Assembly: GCA_002085355.1 (NCBI GenBank)
Contig: NATN01000082.1
Span: forward strand, 1-14,419
Reading direction: 5' to 3'
From: Candidatus Zhuqueibacterota bacterium 4484_87
Lineage (GTDB): Bacteria > Zhuqueibacterota > Zhuqueibacteria > Thermofontimicrobiales > Thermofontimicrobiaceae
Length of the DNA: 14,419 nt
How positions within the stretch are numbered: the stretch's first letter is position 1; the number at the start of each line of letters is the position of its first letter. Shown piece by piece: positions 1 to 6,524 of the stretch. The notes beneath the pieces are model-generated. The model ran no database searches and was not told the DNA's origin. It worked only from the letters and a program-made list of their open reading frames with translations. The position numbers and the translations under genes are program-made.

Positions 1-2964
1 CAAATCACTCAGCAGCTTTATCGCCTTTTTGAGGAAATAGGGCCCTTTTTCAAAATCTTCAGCAACCAGCGCACAATGTCCCATCTTTCGAAAAATCTCT
101 GCCCGCACACGATCATTGACAAACGTGGAATCGTATTTCAGTTTAATTTGATAATAATGATATGCCTTTTCAAATCCAAATTCTTTCAAATTGTAATAAT
201 TCGAGGCTAAATTTAGCGCTAACTCACTCTCTAACTTTGGGTTAGTCGATTCGTCATTCAGCGCAATCGCCGTTGTCAACGCATCAATTGCCTTCTCATA
301 GTAGCGTTTTTGTCCCCCTTGTTTTTGAAATGTAATTGTACGAAAAACAGATTTCAGCGGCGCAACAATTGCATCAAACGCCCGCTGGCTAAAAGATTTT
401 TTTAAACTGGCTTTGGCTGCTCCATACTTTTCCAGAGTTTCATAATTAAAACTCAGCGTTAAATAAGCCTGTATCATGCGGTAGTCTTTAGAAAGAGACT
501 TTTCTATGAGCCGGACTGATTTTTCCATCAGCTCCGGATTCAAATCCAACACCTGACGCGTGCGATCGCTTTTTTCTGTAGCTTTGTATGAATAGCAAAG
601 CCCCAACAAATACAGATACTTTTCCTGATACGGAAATTTCTCGAGCCGATTCGAATAATAAAGAATCGCCTCGTCGATACGGCCCAACCGATAAAGCGAC
701 GCCACCATGCCTCTATTGGCGTCAAGGTGCGTCGGCATCAGTGCAACCGCCGAACGGTAACGGCTGTACGCGGCATTAGCTTCGCCGTAACTTTGAAAAT
801 TTGCCCCTGTTCTCAAATATAAATCAAACAAACGCTCTTCCGCTTCGATACTAAACCGGGAATTCTCGGTAAGGCTGAATTTTTCTGCTACTTTTTTGTA
901 GGTCTTGATCGCGCCAATATCATCATCTCTGATTTCATAAATTTTGCCCAAAAATAAAAGCGCTCTGGCAGATTCACCAGCCAAATTGGAGAATTCTGAC
1001 AACAACATCTGCAATTCCTGAACGGCTGCATCGAAATCTTTCTGCTGGTAAAATATTTCAGCGATACGATAGCGCGCCCGAGCGCCGAGACGTGGATAGA
1101 AAGAATAGTTTTGAATAAATAAGCGCAGCGATGAAATTGATTGATAGGGATCGCTCTCTTCCGCCAAAGTCAAAATTTTATCCAGTGCTTGATTGACAAA
1201 ACTTGTCTCTGACGGATAAAATTGCAGCACTTTCAAATATGCAGAAATGACATCCTGCCGCTGACCAAAAAGTGAAAAAATATCGCCGATAAGAAGCTGG
1301 GCTTGAGCGCAGCGGGCGATTTCCTTTGGATAAGCGGAAACCAGCTTTTCCAGTTTTTTGATTGCTGTTGTATATTTTTTATTCAGAAAATAGAGTTCAG
1401 CCAGATATAACTGCGCCTCGGACTCAATGGCCGAGACGCCGGCGGCTTCTCTTTTTATTTTTTCCAACTGACGCACCTGACTCGCAAACGAATTAATTTT
1501 GTTTGCGTGATCCAGTTTAAAAAGCAGCAAGCTCGCCCTGCCAACCAATTCTTTATTTTGAGGAAACAATTTGATAATTTCTTCCAAATAGGACCGGGCG
1601 ATTAATGTGTCTCCTAAAAAAATATACGTTCGCGCCAATTCATAGTACGTATTTCCGAACTGCACGTGTTGTTCAGGAAAAAAGTCAAAAATCCGCTGGA
1701 AAGCTAACAGACGATAGTTTAACTCGCCGATAGGCGGTGAAATATTTTGTTGTGAAATTAAATCCGTCTCCGGTAAAGGAAAGTATGATTTTGCAAACTG
1801 GAACTGAACAAAGGCGTCTTTGAATCTGGGAATCGCTCCGTCCTCGCTAATGCGAAAGATATCTTCCGCGCCACCGCGACGAGACACAAAGTAAAAAGTG
1901 GAATCCGGCGCGCCCACGGCATAAAAATCATAATTAAGCGCAGGAATCAATTTCATTTCCTGAAATGAAAGCGCGGTTTGCGGCTCAATGTGCTGAAGCT
2001 GAAAATTTGAAACGACCGCTCCGGCTAAAGTCGCTTGACTTTTCCGAAAATTTGACGCCGGAATGCGGCGCCGAATTAACTTCACCTTCCATAGCTCCGG
2101 TTGGTCTTCCGGAGTAAGTAGTCCATCTCCATTAATGTCTTTTGCGTAACGAGTGAAAAAAATTTCATCTTTGCGCGGATGCCAGGACGGAAAAGCATCA
2201 TTGCTCTCGCCGGTGGTTACCTGTTGCGTAGATTTCAGTTCTGCGCTGGTATCGGAAAAAGCTACTTCTCCAATGAAAACTTGTCCGCAATTTTTTGGCG
2301 GAACAAAGGCAGCAAAGCAGAGATATTTTCCGTCGGGTGACCAACTCGGGTGTGTGGCTTTCATATCCGAAAGTTGAAAAACCTGCCAATTCCTCATCTG
2401 AATCACAAACAATCGAAAATCCCCTGCTCTGTCCGATGCAAAAGCCAGATATTTTCCGTTTGGTGAAAATGCCGGATATAAATCAGCTCCTAATTGTTTT
2501 GTGACGCGCAAAGGAGAGCCATGAGGAAAAACACCGTATTTTCGCACTTTTATTGGCACAATCCACAAATCACCCAGTGCATCCTCGCGATAGGAGACAA
2601 ATGCCAGATTTTTTCCGTCTGGCGCCCAACATGGCATGATATCATCCGCTTTGTGCTTAGTAATTTGAATCGCAGACCCGCCTGCGGCCGGTTTCACCCA
2701 GATGTCCATATTGCCGCTTCGTTTGGAGGCAAAAGCAATCCACTTTCCGTCCGGAGACACGGCGGGAAACATATCTATCTCAGGGTGTGTGGTAATTTGT
2801 TCATAAAGCTGGGTTAAATCAAATCCCGTGGAAATTTTTGTGCGCGTTTGCGCTTTGGGTTGTTCAAAGAAAAAGTCTTTGTAATGAGCGCACGAAAAAA
2901 ACAGTGCACTCCCGAACAGAACAGGAAGAATTGACCGCAGTAAAACAGATTTGATTATTTTCAT
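1..2964 (-). CDS. PD40 beta-propeller / TPR-repeat lipoprotein (C-terminus cut by window edge)
   Basis: One open frame runs from an ATG at 2964 to base 1 without a stop (988 codons), so the C-terminus lies outside the window. The N-terminus has a basic start (MKIIK), a hydrophobic stretch and Cys25 after LFFS, a loose lipobox, suggesting an outer-membrane or periplasmic lipoprotein. Residues about 60-290 hold five TolB-like PD40 blades, seen as repeated 'P-[AS]-[FVW]-SPDGK-[WY]-[IL]-[AC]-F' motifs near residues 67, 111, 164, 206 and 259. An EF-hand-like loop (DINGDGLLTPED) sits at 276-287. From about 415 to the end the protein is helical with many TPR-like units ('A...Y..A...L...Y P'). This build suggests a scaffold for an envelope complex; no enzymatic motif is seen. 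PorE of the type IX secretion system combines TPR, PD40 and OmpA-like domains in another order, so a secretion-related role is possible but unproven. A terminator lies between it and the upstream genes, so it is probably transcribed separately. Confidence 0.88.
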   Translation of the reverse strand, partial: MKIIKSVLLRSILPVLFGSALFFSCAHYKDFFFEQPKAQTRTKISTGFDLTQLYEQITTHPEIDMFPAVSPDGKWIAFASKRSGNMDIWVKPAAGGSAIQITKHKADDIMPCWAPDGKNLAFVSYREDALGDLWIVPIKVRKYGVFPHGSPLRVTKQLGADLYPAFSPNGKYLAFASDRAGDFRLFVIQMRNWQVFQLSDMKATHPSWSPDGKYLCFAAFVPPKNCGQVFIGEVAFSDTSAELKSTQQVTTGESNDAFPSWHPRKDEIFFTRYAKDINGDGLLTPEDQPELWKVKLIRRRIPASNFRKSQATLAGAVVSNFQLQHIEPQTALSFQEMKLIPALNYDFYAVGAPDSTFYFVSRRGGAEDIFRISEDGAIPRFKDAFVQFQFAKSYFPLPETDLISQQNISPPIGELNYRLLAFQRIFDFFPEQHVQFGNTYYELARTYIFLGDTLIARSYLEEIIKLFPQNKELVGRASLLLFKLDHANKINSFASQVRQLEKIKREAAGVSAIESEAQLYLAELYFLNKKYTTAIKKLEKLVSAYPKEIARCAQAQLLIGDIFSLFGQRQDVISAYLKVLQFYPSETSFVNQALDKILTLAEESDPYQSISSLRLFIQNYSFYPRLGARARYRIAEIFYQQKDFDAAVQELQMLLSEFSNLAGESARALLFLGKIYEIRDDDIGAIKTYKKVAEKFSLTENSRFSIEAEERLFDLYLRTGANFQSYGEANAAYSRYRSAVALMPTHLDANRGMVASLYRLGRIDEAILYYSNRLEKFPYQEKYLYLLGLCYSYKATEKSDRTRQVLDLNPELMEKSVRLIEKSLSKDYRMIQAYLTLSFNYETLEKYGAAKASLKKSFSQRAFDAIVAPLKSVFRTITFQKQGGQKRYYEKAIDALTTAIALNDESTNPKLESELALNLASNYYNLKEFGFEKAYHYYQIKLKYDSTFVNDRVRAEIFRKMGHCALVAEDFEKGPYFLKKAIKLLSDL

Positions 2965-2990
2965 TTCTCAACTTCGGTTAATTTGCGCCT

Positions 2991-3018
2991 CATAAACAAA
3001 AAGATCATGTCGTGTCAA
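2991..3018 (-). promoter_or_regulatory. Possible promoter of the propeller-TPR gene, -35 inside the terminator loop
   Basis: On the minus strand a perfect TTGACA (3018-3013) lies in the loop of the hairpin. A weak -10-like hexamer TTTATG or GTTTAT follows 15-16 bases downstream (2997-2991). Transcription would then start about 20 bases before the ATG at 2964. The exact -35 box is what is seen; the -10 is poor (3 of 6), so the call is tentative. Confidence 0.3.
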
Positions 3019-3032
3019 GGCATGATCTTTTT
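2998..3032 (-). terminator. Intrinsic terminator after the YtxH-DUF948-DUF1318 genes
   Basis: A perfect 12-bp inverted repeat (AAAAAGATCATG at 2998-3009, CATGATCTTTTT at 3021-3032) encloses an 11-nt loop. On the minus strand the descending arm ends in a T run (CTTTTTG). It lies 26 bases past the stop of the DUF1318 gene and 33 bases before the start of the propeller-TPR gene, so it should end most transcripts of the upstream three genes. The A/T flanks are symmetric, so it could also act on the plus strand. Confidence 0.7.
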
Positions 3033-3057
3033 CGCACTGCGAAATCATTGATTCGCT

Positions 3058-3645
3058 CTATTTTTTTTCGGATTGCTTTTGTTTCTGTACCCACTCTCCT
3101 GAATCCAGTTGAATCCAGGAGCCGGGCGCTGCGTTGTCCTTATTCATTTTTGCAAAGATGTGGCCCACATTTTCTTCGCCTGCCTGAGCAGCATTTTCAT
3201 TCAGGACAATGATGCGCTCCATGATAATTTTTCGATATTCATTTTCAGACTGGACTATTTTTTCCACTCGATTTTTTAACGTCTCATCTTTGCCGATTTT
3301 TTCGGGATGAATAATTTCCAAAAATCCGCGATTGTTTTCTCCGACGATGCCAGCTTTTAAAAATTCTTCCACATCATCTTTATTGAATTTTCTCCCCTGA
3401 ACCGCTTCCAAAACTTTCTTTTTATTTTCCGACATCTTCGGCTGTGGGGCAGTGTTATTTCCGACGGATCTCACCGAAGTCAATGTCCAGACATCTTCCT
3501 CGATTTGCTGGTATGTACCGATGACCTGATTTTCCAGCGCCGTTTTTTCTCCGGTGACGCTAACTTCCGGCGCTTTCACGCTGCAATACATGAGCAGCAA
3601 CACCATCGCCAGCCCCCAAACGAACATTTGCCTTTTGTAAGTCAT
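3058..3645 (-). CDS. DUF1318 (YdbL-like) envelope protein
   Basis: This is a 195-residue protein with an N-terminal hydrophobic segment (about residues 7-20) ending in MYC at 19-21, either a poor lipobox or an uncleaved membrane anchor. The C-terminal half matches the DUF1318/YdbL pattern: 'GIVGEN..G(F/Y)L' near 99-107, a charged helix with 'N.YR' and repeated I/N residues near 134-152, and the closing 'PGSWIQ..(S)GEW' near 174-185. The start at 3645 is preferred because GGAGG sits five bases upstream. The frame is open further up to 3741, but that would overlap the preceding gene and lacks a ribosome site. YdbL of E. coli is linked to the YdbH-YnbE intermembrane lipid-transport bridge; neither partner is visible here, so the function is inferred only from family likeness. 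The gene follows the DUF948 gene by 22 bases and should be co-transcribed with it. Confidence 0.8.
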   Translation of the reverse strand: MTYKRQMFVWGLAMVLLLMYCSVKAPEVSVTGEKTALENQVIGTYQQIEEDVWTLTSVRSVGNNTAPQPKMSENKKKVLEAVQGRKFNKDDVEEFLKAGIVGENNRGFLEIIHPEKIGKDETLKNRVEKIVQSENEYRKIIMERIIVLNENAAQAGEENVGHIFAKMNKDNAAPGSWIQLDSGEWVQKQKQSEKK

Positions 3646-3667
3646 TTTCGCCTCCTGCATAGAATTT

Positions 3668-4048
3668 TCATTTTCGCATAAATTCAAAAAAAGTGCGTAG
3701 CGCCCGCGACACAGCGGACAGCAAAGTGGCAAATTCAACAAACGGCTGACTCACGCGTTCGTTGAGCGTTCTCTCGATCTGAGTAATTCGCGCCACCGTC
3801 TCTTTGATATTTCCGACGCCCTGCTCGACCATTCCCACCTGCTTTTGCACGGACTGAACAATTCGCTTGACATCATTGACGACAATTGTCAAATCGTGAG
3901 AGATCGGCACAATTTGCTGGCGAGTCACTTCCATCAGCTTCTCGGCTTCGCGGGCGGTGCGTCGAATCTGCACTAATGCGATCAGCAAACCGATCACAAA
4001 AATAACAATAAAAACCGCTATCACTACAACGCTAATTTCAACGAGCAT
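3668..4048 (-). CDS. DUF948 (YtxG/YoxC-like) membrane protein
   Basis: A small 126-residue protein with one strong N-terminal membrane segment (about 4-27, almost all I/V/F/L). A long amphipathic helix follows (about 30-100) with heptad-like spacing of I/V/L, ending in a short conserved-looking tail 'QPFVEFATLLSAVSRALRTFFEF'-like region at 100-126. This is the layout of the DUF948 family, membrane-anchored coiled-coil proteins commonly encoded next to YtxH proteins, as in the ytxG-ytxH stress genes of Bacillus. GGAGG lies six bases before the ATG, and the upstream YtxH gene ends 18 bases away. The biochemical role of the family is not established; the pairing with YtxH suggests an envelope or stress function. 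Confidence 0.82.
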   Translation of the reverse strand: MLVEISVVVIAVFIVIFVIGLLIALVQIRRTAREAEKLMEVTRQQIVPISHDLTIVVNDVKRIVQSVQKQVGMVEQGVGNIKETVARITQIERTLNERVSQPFVEFATLLSAVSRALRTFFEFMRK

Positions 4049-4066
4049 CTTTTCCTCCGCCCGGTT

Positions 4067-4534
4067 TTATTTTTTGCCTTTTGTCAGTTCTTCTTCAAAA
4101 GCCTGCTTGCTGGCTTCGATTGCTTTAGAAATCTTTCCGCGCTTTTTAGGTGCTGCCTTCTTTGGCTCGTCTTCTTCAGATTTTGTTTCTTCTTCTTCAG
4201 GAGAAACTTTTTTCTTTAGCTCATCCGCAACTCTTTTGCTCTCGGTCAAAATTTGGTCATATTTCTTTTTTGCTTCTTCAAATTTCTTCTCTGCCTCTGC
4301 GCGAAGCTGTTCCGCTCTTTTCAGAGCATCTGCTAATTTTTCTTCGGAAAAACTTTTCGCTTCGCCATAAAACTTCTCGGCATCGCCCAAAAATTCGTCA
4401 GATTTTTCTTTCAAATCTTTACGCAACTCATCGCCCTTCTTAGGGGCGTACAACAGGGCAAATCCTGCGCCAACTAATCCGCCGAAAAATAAGCCTTTAA
4501 AAAATGATCCGACATTTGATTTTTCTTCACTCAT
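4067..4534 (-). CDS. YtxH-domain membrane protein
   Basis: A 155-residue protein. Residues 9-33 form the glycine-rich hydrophobic segment followed by 'YAPKKGDELRKDL', the hallmark of the YtxH family. The rest (about 35-130) is an extremely charged K/E/A-rich helix, likely a coiled coil, ending in a lysine-rich tail (APKKRGK). The protein is probably anchored by its N-terminus with the helix in the cytoplasm. It is the first gene of a minus-strand cluster with the DUF948 and DUF1318 genes. AGGAG about seven bases before the ATG supports the start. YtxH proteins are known as general stress proteins in Bacillus; the role in this organism is not known. Confidence 0.85.
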   Translation of the reverse strand: MSEEKSNVGSFFKGLFFGGLVGAGFALLYAPKKGDELRKDLKEKSDEFLGDAEKFYGEAKSFSEEKLADALKRAEQLRAEAEKKFEEAKKKYDQILTESKRVADELKKKVSPEEEETKSEEDEPKKAAPKKRGKISKAIEASKQAFEEELTKGKK

Positions 4535-4566
4535 GGGGCACTCCTTGCTTTGCTTTTAATCCATAA

Positions 4567-4596
4567 CTTTTACTTTCAACTTACTACAAAAATCAA
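4567..4596 (-). promoter_or_regulatory. Possible promoter of the YtxH-DUF948-DUF1318 cluster
   Basis: On the minus strand TTGATT (4596-4591) and TAAAAG (4572-4567) are spaced by 18 bases and lie about 33 bases before the YtxH start codon. The -35 overlaps an 8-bp inverted repeat (CAAAAATC 4587-4594, GATTTTTG 4609-4616), which might be a binding site. The region is AT-rich, so chance matches are likely. Confidence 0.25.
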
Positions 4597-4763
4597 TGAA
4601 AATCAAGGGATTTTTGCAATGTTTTCGGTTCATAACACTATTTCCCTCGATATTGAAATTTGCCAGCCGTTTTTAATTTATCTTTTTGTGAATCTATTTA
4701 TCACTTGCTACGTAAACAGCAACAAACGGTTCCCGACAGAAATAAATATTTTTTAAAAATGTA

Positions 4764-4792
4764 TTGCTTTTCTTAAAGAAAAATATTATTTT
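4764..4792 (+). promoter_or_regulatory. Possible promoter and palindrome before the patatin-NatAB operon
   Basis: TTGCTT (4764-4769) and TATTTT (4787-4792) are spaced by 17 bases, placing the transcript start near 4799, about 20 bases before the patatin ATG. A perfect palindrome TTTTCTT-A-AAGAAAA (4768-4782) overlaps the end of the -35 and the spacer, the position expected for an operator. Both calls rest on short matches in a very AT-rich stretch. Confidence 0.3.
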
Positions 4793-4820
4793 TTAATTTA
4801 AAAAACATTAAAGGAACACA

Positions 4821-5633
4821 ATGAGAACCAAGAAAGTCGGATTAGCGCTCAGTGGCGGCGCCGTACTGGGAGTTGCTCACCTCGGCGTAATCAAAGCGCT
4901 CGAAGAAAAAAATATTTCCATCGACATCATCGCCGGAACCAGCGCTGGTTCGCTTGTAGGAGCTTTTCTTGCGGCAGGTTACAACACAAAGCAACTTTAT
5001 TCCATGGCAAAAAAACTTTCCTGGGACGATCTGGGAAGGGTCACGATTCCGACCAAAGGCTTGTTGAACAGCCAGGCGCTGCAAGATTTTATTGACAGAG
5101 AACTGAACAATGCAACCATAGAACAGCTTCCGAAGCCGTTTGCAGCCGTAGGAGTCGATCTTACCTCTGGTAAACAGGTCATTTTTCGCAATGGGCCTGT
5201 TTCTGAAGCCGTCCGCGCCAGTTCTGCCATTCCCGGCGTTTTTACACCTCTCATCAAAAATGAGCAAGTGATTGTGGATGGCGGCGTGCTCAATTTTTTG
5301 CCAACAAACATTGTACGCGACATGGGTGCGGATTATGTAATTGGCATCAAACTAATTCCGTCAATTACACCAAACAAACCTCCGCAAAATATCATTCAGA
5401 TACTCGTTAATTCATTCACTCTCGCGCTAAGCCAGATTGCCGAATATGCACCTGCGGGCAATGTAACGATCATTCCCGATTTAACAGGGCTGAACCCCCA
5501 TGACTTTAAACAGGCGGATGAACTGTTTGAGCGCGGTTATCAAGCGGGGCTGAAATACGCCGGTCGCATATCGGAGGACATCAGTAAATTAGCCATTATA
5601 AAAAAAGTTGTGCAAAAAATAAAAAATGATTGA
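4821..5633 (+). CDS. Patatin-like phospholipase (RssA/NTE-type, cytoplasmic)
   Basis: A 270-residue Ser-Asp lipid acyl hydrolase with all the family's key motifs. The oxyanion-hole loop GGAVLGVAHLG is at 12-22, the nucleophile elbow GTSAGS at 39-44 with Ser41, and the catalytic Asp153 in the DGG motif at 153-155. 'SSAIPGVF' at 134-141 is also typical. There is no signal peptide or added domain, so it resembles the short bacterial RssA/YlbK-like proteins that act on phospholipids or lysophospholipids in the cytoplasm. The exact substrate cannot be read from sequence. AAAGGA lies just before the ATG. The ABC ATPase gene starts 13 bases after its stop, so the phospholipase is probably the first gene of an operon with a NatAB-type exporter. 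Confidence 0.93.
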   Translation: MRTKKVGLALSGGAVLGVAHLGVIKALEEKNISIDIIAGTSAGSLVGAFLAAGYNTKQLYSMAKKLSWDDLGRVTIPTKGLLNSQALQDFIDRELNNATIEQLPKPFAAVGVDLTSGKQVIFRNGPVSEAVRASSAIPGVFTPLIKNEQVIVDGGVLNFLPTNIVRDMGADYVIGIKLIPSITPNKPPQNIIQILVNSFTLALSQIAEYAPAGNVTIIPDLTGLNPHDFKQADELFERGYQAGLKYAGRISEDISKLAIIKKVVQKIKND

Positions 5634-5646
5634 ACAGGAGGCTATT

Positions 5647-6506
5647 TTGCCAGTTCTGAAATTGGAACATGTTTATAAATCGTTCAAGGACATTCACGCC
5701 GTTGACGATGACTATTAGGCCCCAACGGCGCAGGCAAAACAACGACGATACGCATGATTATGGAGATCATCATTCCGGACAAAGGACAAATTTTCATCCT
5801 TGACCAGCCAAATTCACAAAAACTGCGCGACAAGATCGGCTATCTACCGGAAGAACGAGGGCTGTATCGCAAAATGAAAATCAAGGAATTGCTTATCTTC
5901 ATGGCTGAGCTCAAAGGGATGAAAGCCGCCGCGGCACGCAAAAAAATTGACTATTGGCTCGAGCGTTTCGATCTTTCCGAATGGGGCAACAAAAAGGCAG
6001 AAGAGCTCTCCCGTGGCATGCAGCAAAAAGTGCAATTTATCGCCACCATTATCCATGATCCGGAATTGATTATTCTTGACGAACCTTTTACAGGATTAGA
6101 TCCGGTAAACACTGAATTATTAAAAGACGTCATTTTGGAGCAAAAAGAGCGCGGCGCGACCATCATTTTTTCCACCCACTTGATGGAACAGGTGGAAAAA
6201 CTGTGTGATTCCATTTGCCTCATCAACGAAGGAAAATCTGTCCTCAAAGGAAACATAAGAGAAATTAAGAAAAATTTCAGAAGGAATTCTCTTTTGTTGG
6301 AATTTGAAGGAGAAGCAAAATTTCTGCACGATGAAAAATTAGTACAAAAATTTACCGTCACTGACCACATGACAGAAATTTATCCTGCTGAGGGAAAAAC
6401 AACGCAAGATGTGCTGATTCGGGCGCTAAAAGAAGTGGCTGTGACCAAGTTTGAAGTTATGGAACCTTCGTTAAACGATATTTTTATCGATACAGTGACC
6501 GGTTGA
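5647..6506 (+). pseudogene. NatA/YhaQ-type ABC transporter ATPase, disrupted by a small frame-changing deletion
   Basis: A good ribosome site (AGGAGG 5636-5641) precedes a TTG at 5647. The peptide from it begins 'MPVLKLEHVYKSFKDIHAVDDDY', a normal NatA start with the A-loop Tyr10, and then hits TAG at 5716. The rest of the ATPase continues in another frame from 5712: 'LLGPNGAGKTTTIRM', the Walker A motif. Related ATPases have about 12 residues (pattern 'VSF.V..GEIFG') between 'AVDD' and 'LLGPNG', and these are missing. The data fit a deletion of roughly 34-37 bases (length 1 modulo 3) near 5709-5712. No ATG, GTG or TTG exists in the downstream frame before Walker A, and no obvious slippery site is seen. 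So the gene as read cannot make a full ATPase. A real mutation and an assembly or sequencing error cannot be told apart from one sequence. Confidence 0.75.
5754..6506 (+). CDS. Open downstream part of the ABC transporter ATPase
   Basis: This is the part of the broken ATPase gene that stays open, 250 codons from the first in-frame ATG, which lies after Walker A; an automatic caller would start here. Numbered from this ATG, it holds the Q-loop region 'GYLPEERGLY' near 29-38 (a form seen in the YhaQ/NatA group, with Glu in place of Gln), the signature LSRGMQQK at 85-92, Walker B LIILDEP at 105-111, the D-loop 'GLDP' and the switch His142 in 'STHLMEQ'. A C-terminal domain of about 85 residues typical of the group follows. 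A product starting here would lack the Walker A lysine and should not bind ATP normally. The permease gene begins 18 bases after the stop. Confidence 0.7.
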   Translation: MIMEIIIPDKGQIFILDQPNSQKLRDKIGYLPEERGLYRKMKIKELLIFMAELKGMKAAAARKKIDYWLERFDLSEWGNKKAEELSRGMQQKVQFIATIIHDPELIILDEPFTGLDPVNTELLKDVILEQKERGATIIFSTHLMEQVEKLCDSICLINEGKSVLKGNIREIKKNFRRNSLLLEFEGEAKFLHDEKLVQKFTVTDHMTEIYPAEGKTTQDVLIRALKEVAVTKFEVMEPSLNDIFIDTVTG

Positions 6507-6524
6507 AAATCAAGGAGATAAATT

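Noticed and set aside
540..2817. Short open frames on both strands across 540-2817 (for example 2494-2817 plus)
   Set aside because: They lie inside the continuous 988-codon minus-strand frame, which has clear PD40 and TPR motifs; they show no family likeness and are shadows.
3646..3741. Longer N-terminus for the DUF1318 protein (start at 3741 or 3660)
   Set aside because: It would overlap the DUF948 gene or lack a ribosome site; the GGAGG five bases before 3645 and the signal-like segment right after it fit the shorter form.
3957..4443. Plus-strand frames rich in Ser/Phe/Leu opposite the YtxH and DUF948 genes
   Set aside because: Their composition is the reverse-complement image of the Lys/Glu-rich coiled coil on the minus strand; no ribosome site or family match.
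4550..4756. 68-codon plus-strand frame in the divergent spacer
   Set aside because: No ribosome site, AT-driven residue composition and overlap with probable promoters; better read as non-coding.
5704..5718. Programmed -1 frameshift in the ATPase gene
   Set aside because: No slippery heptamer or following stem is evident, and a pure shift would still leave the protein about 12 residues short between the first strands; a deletion explains both facts.
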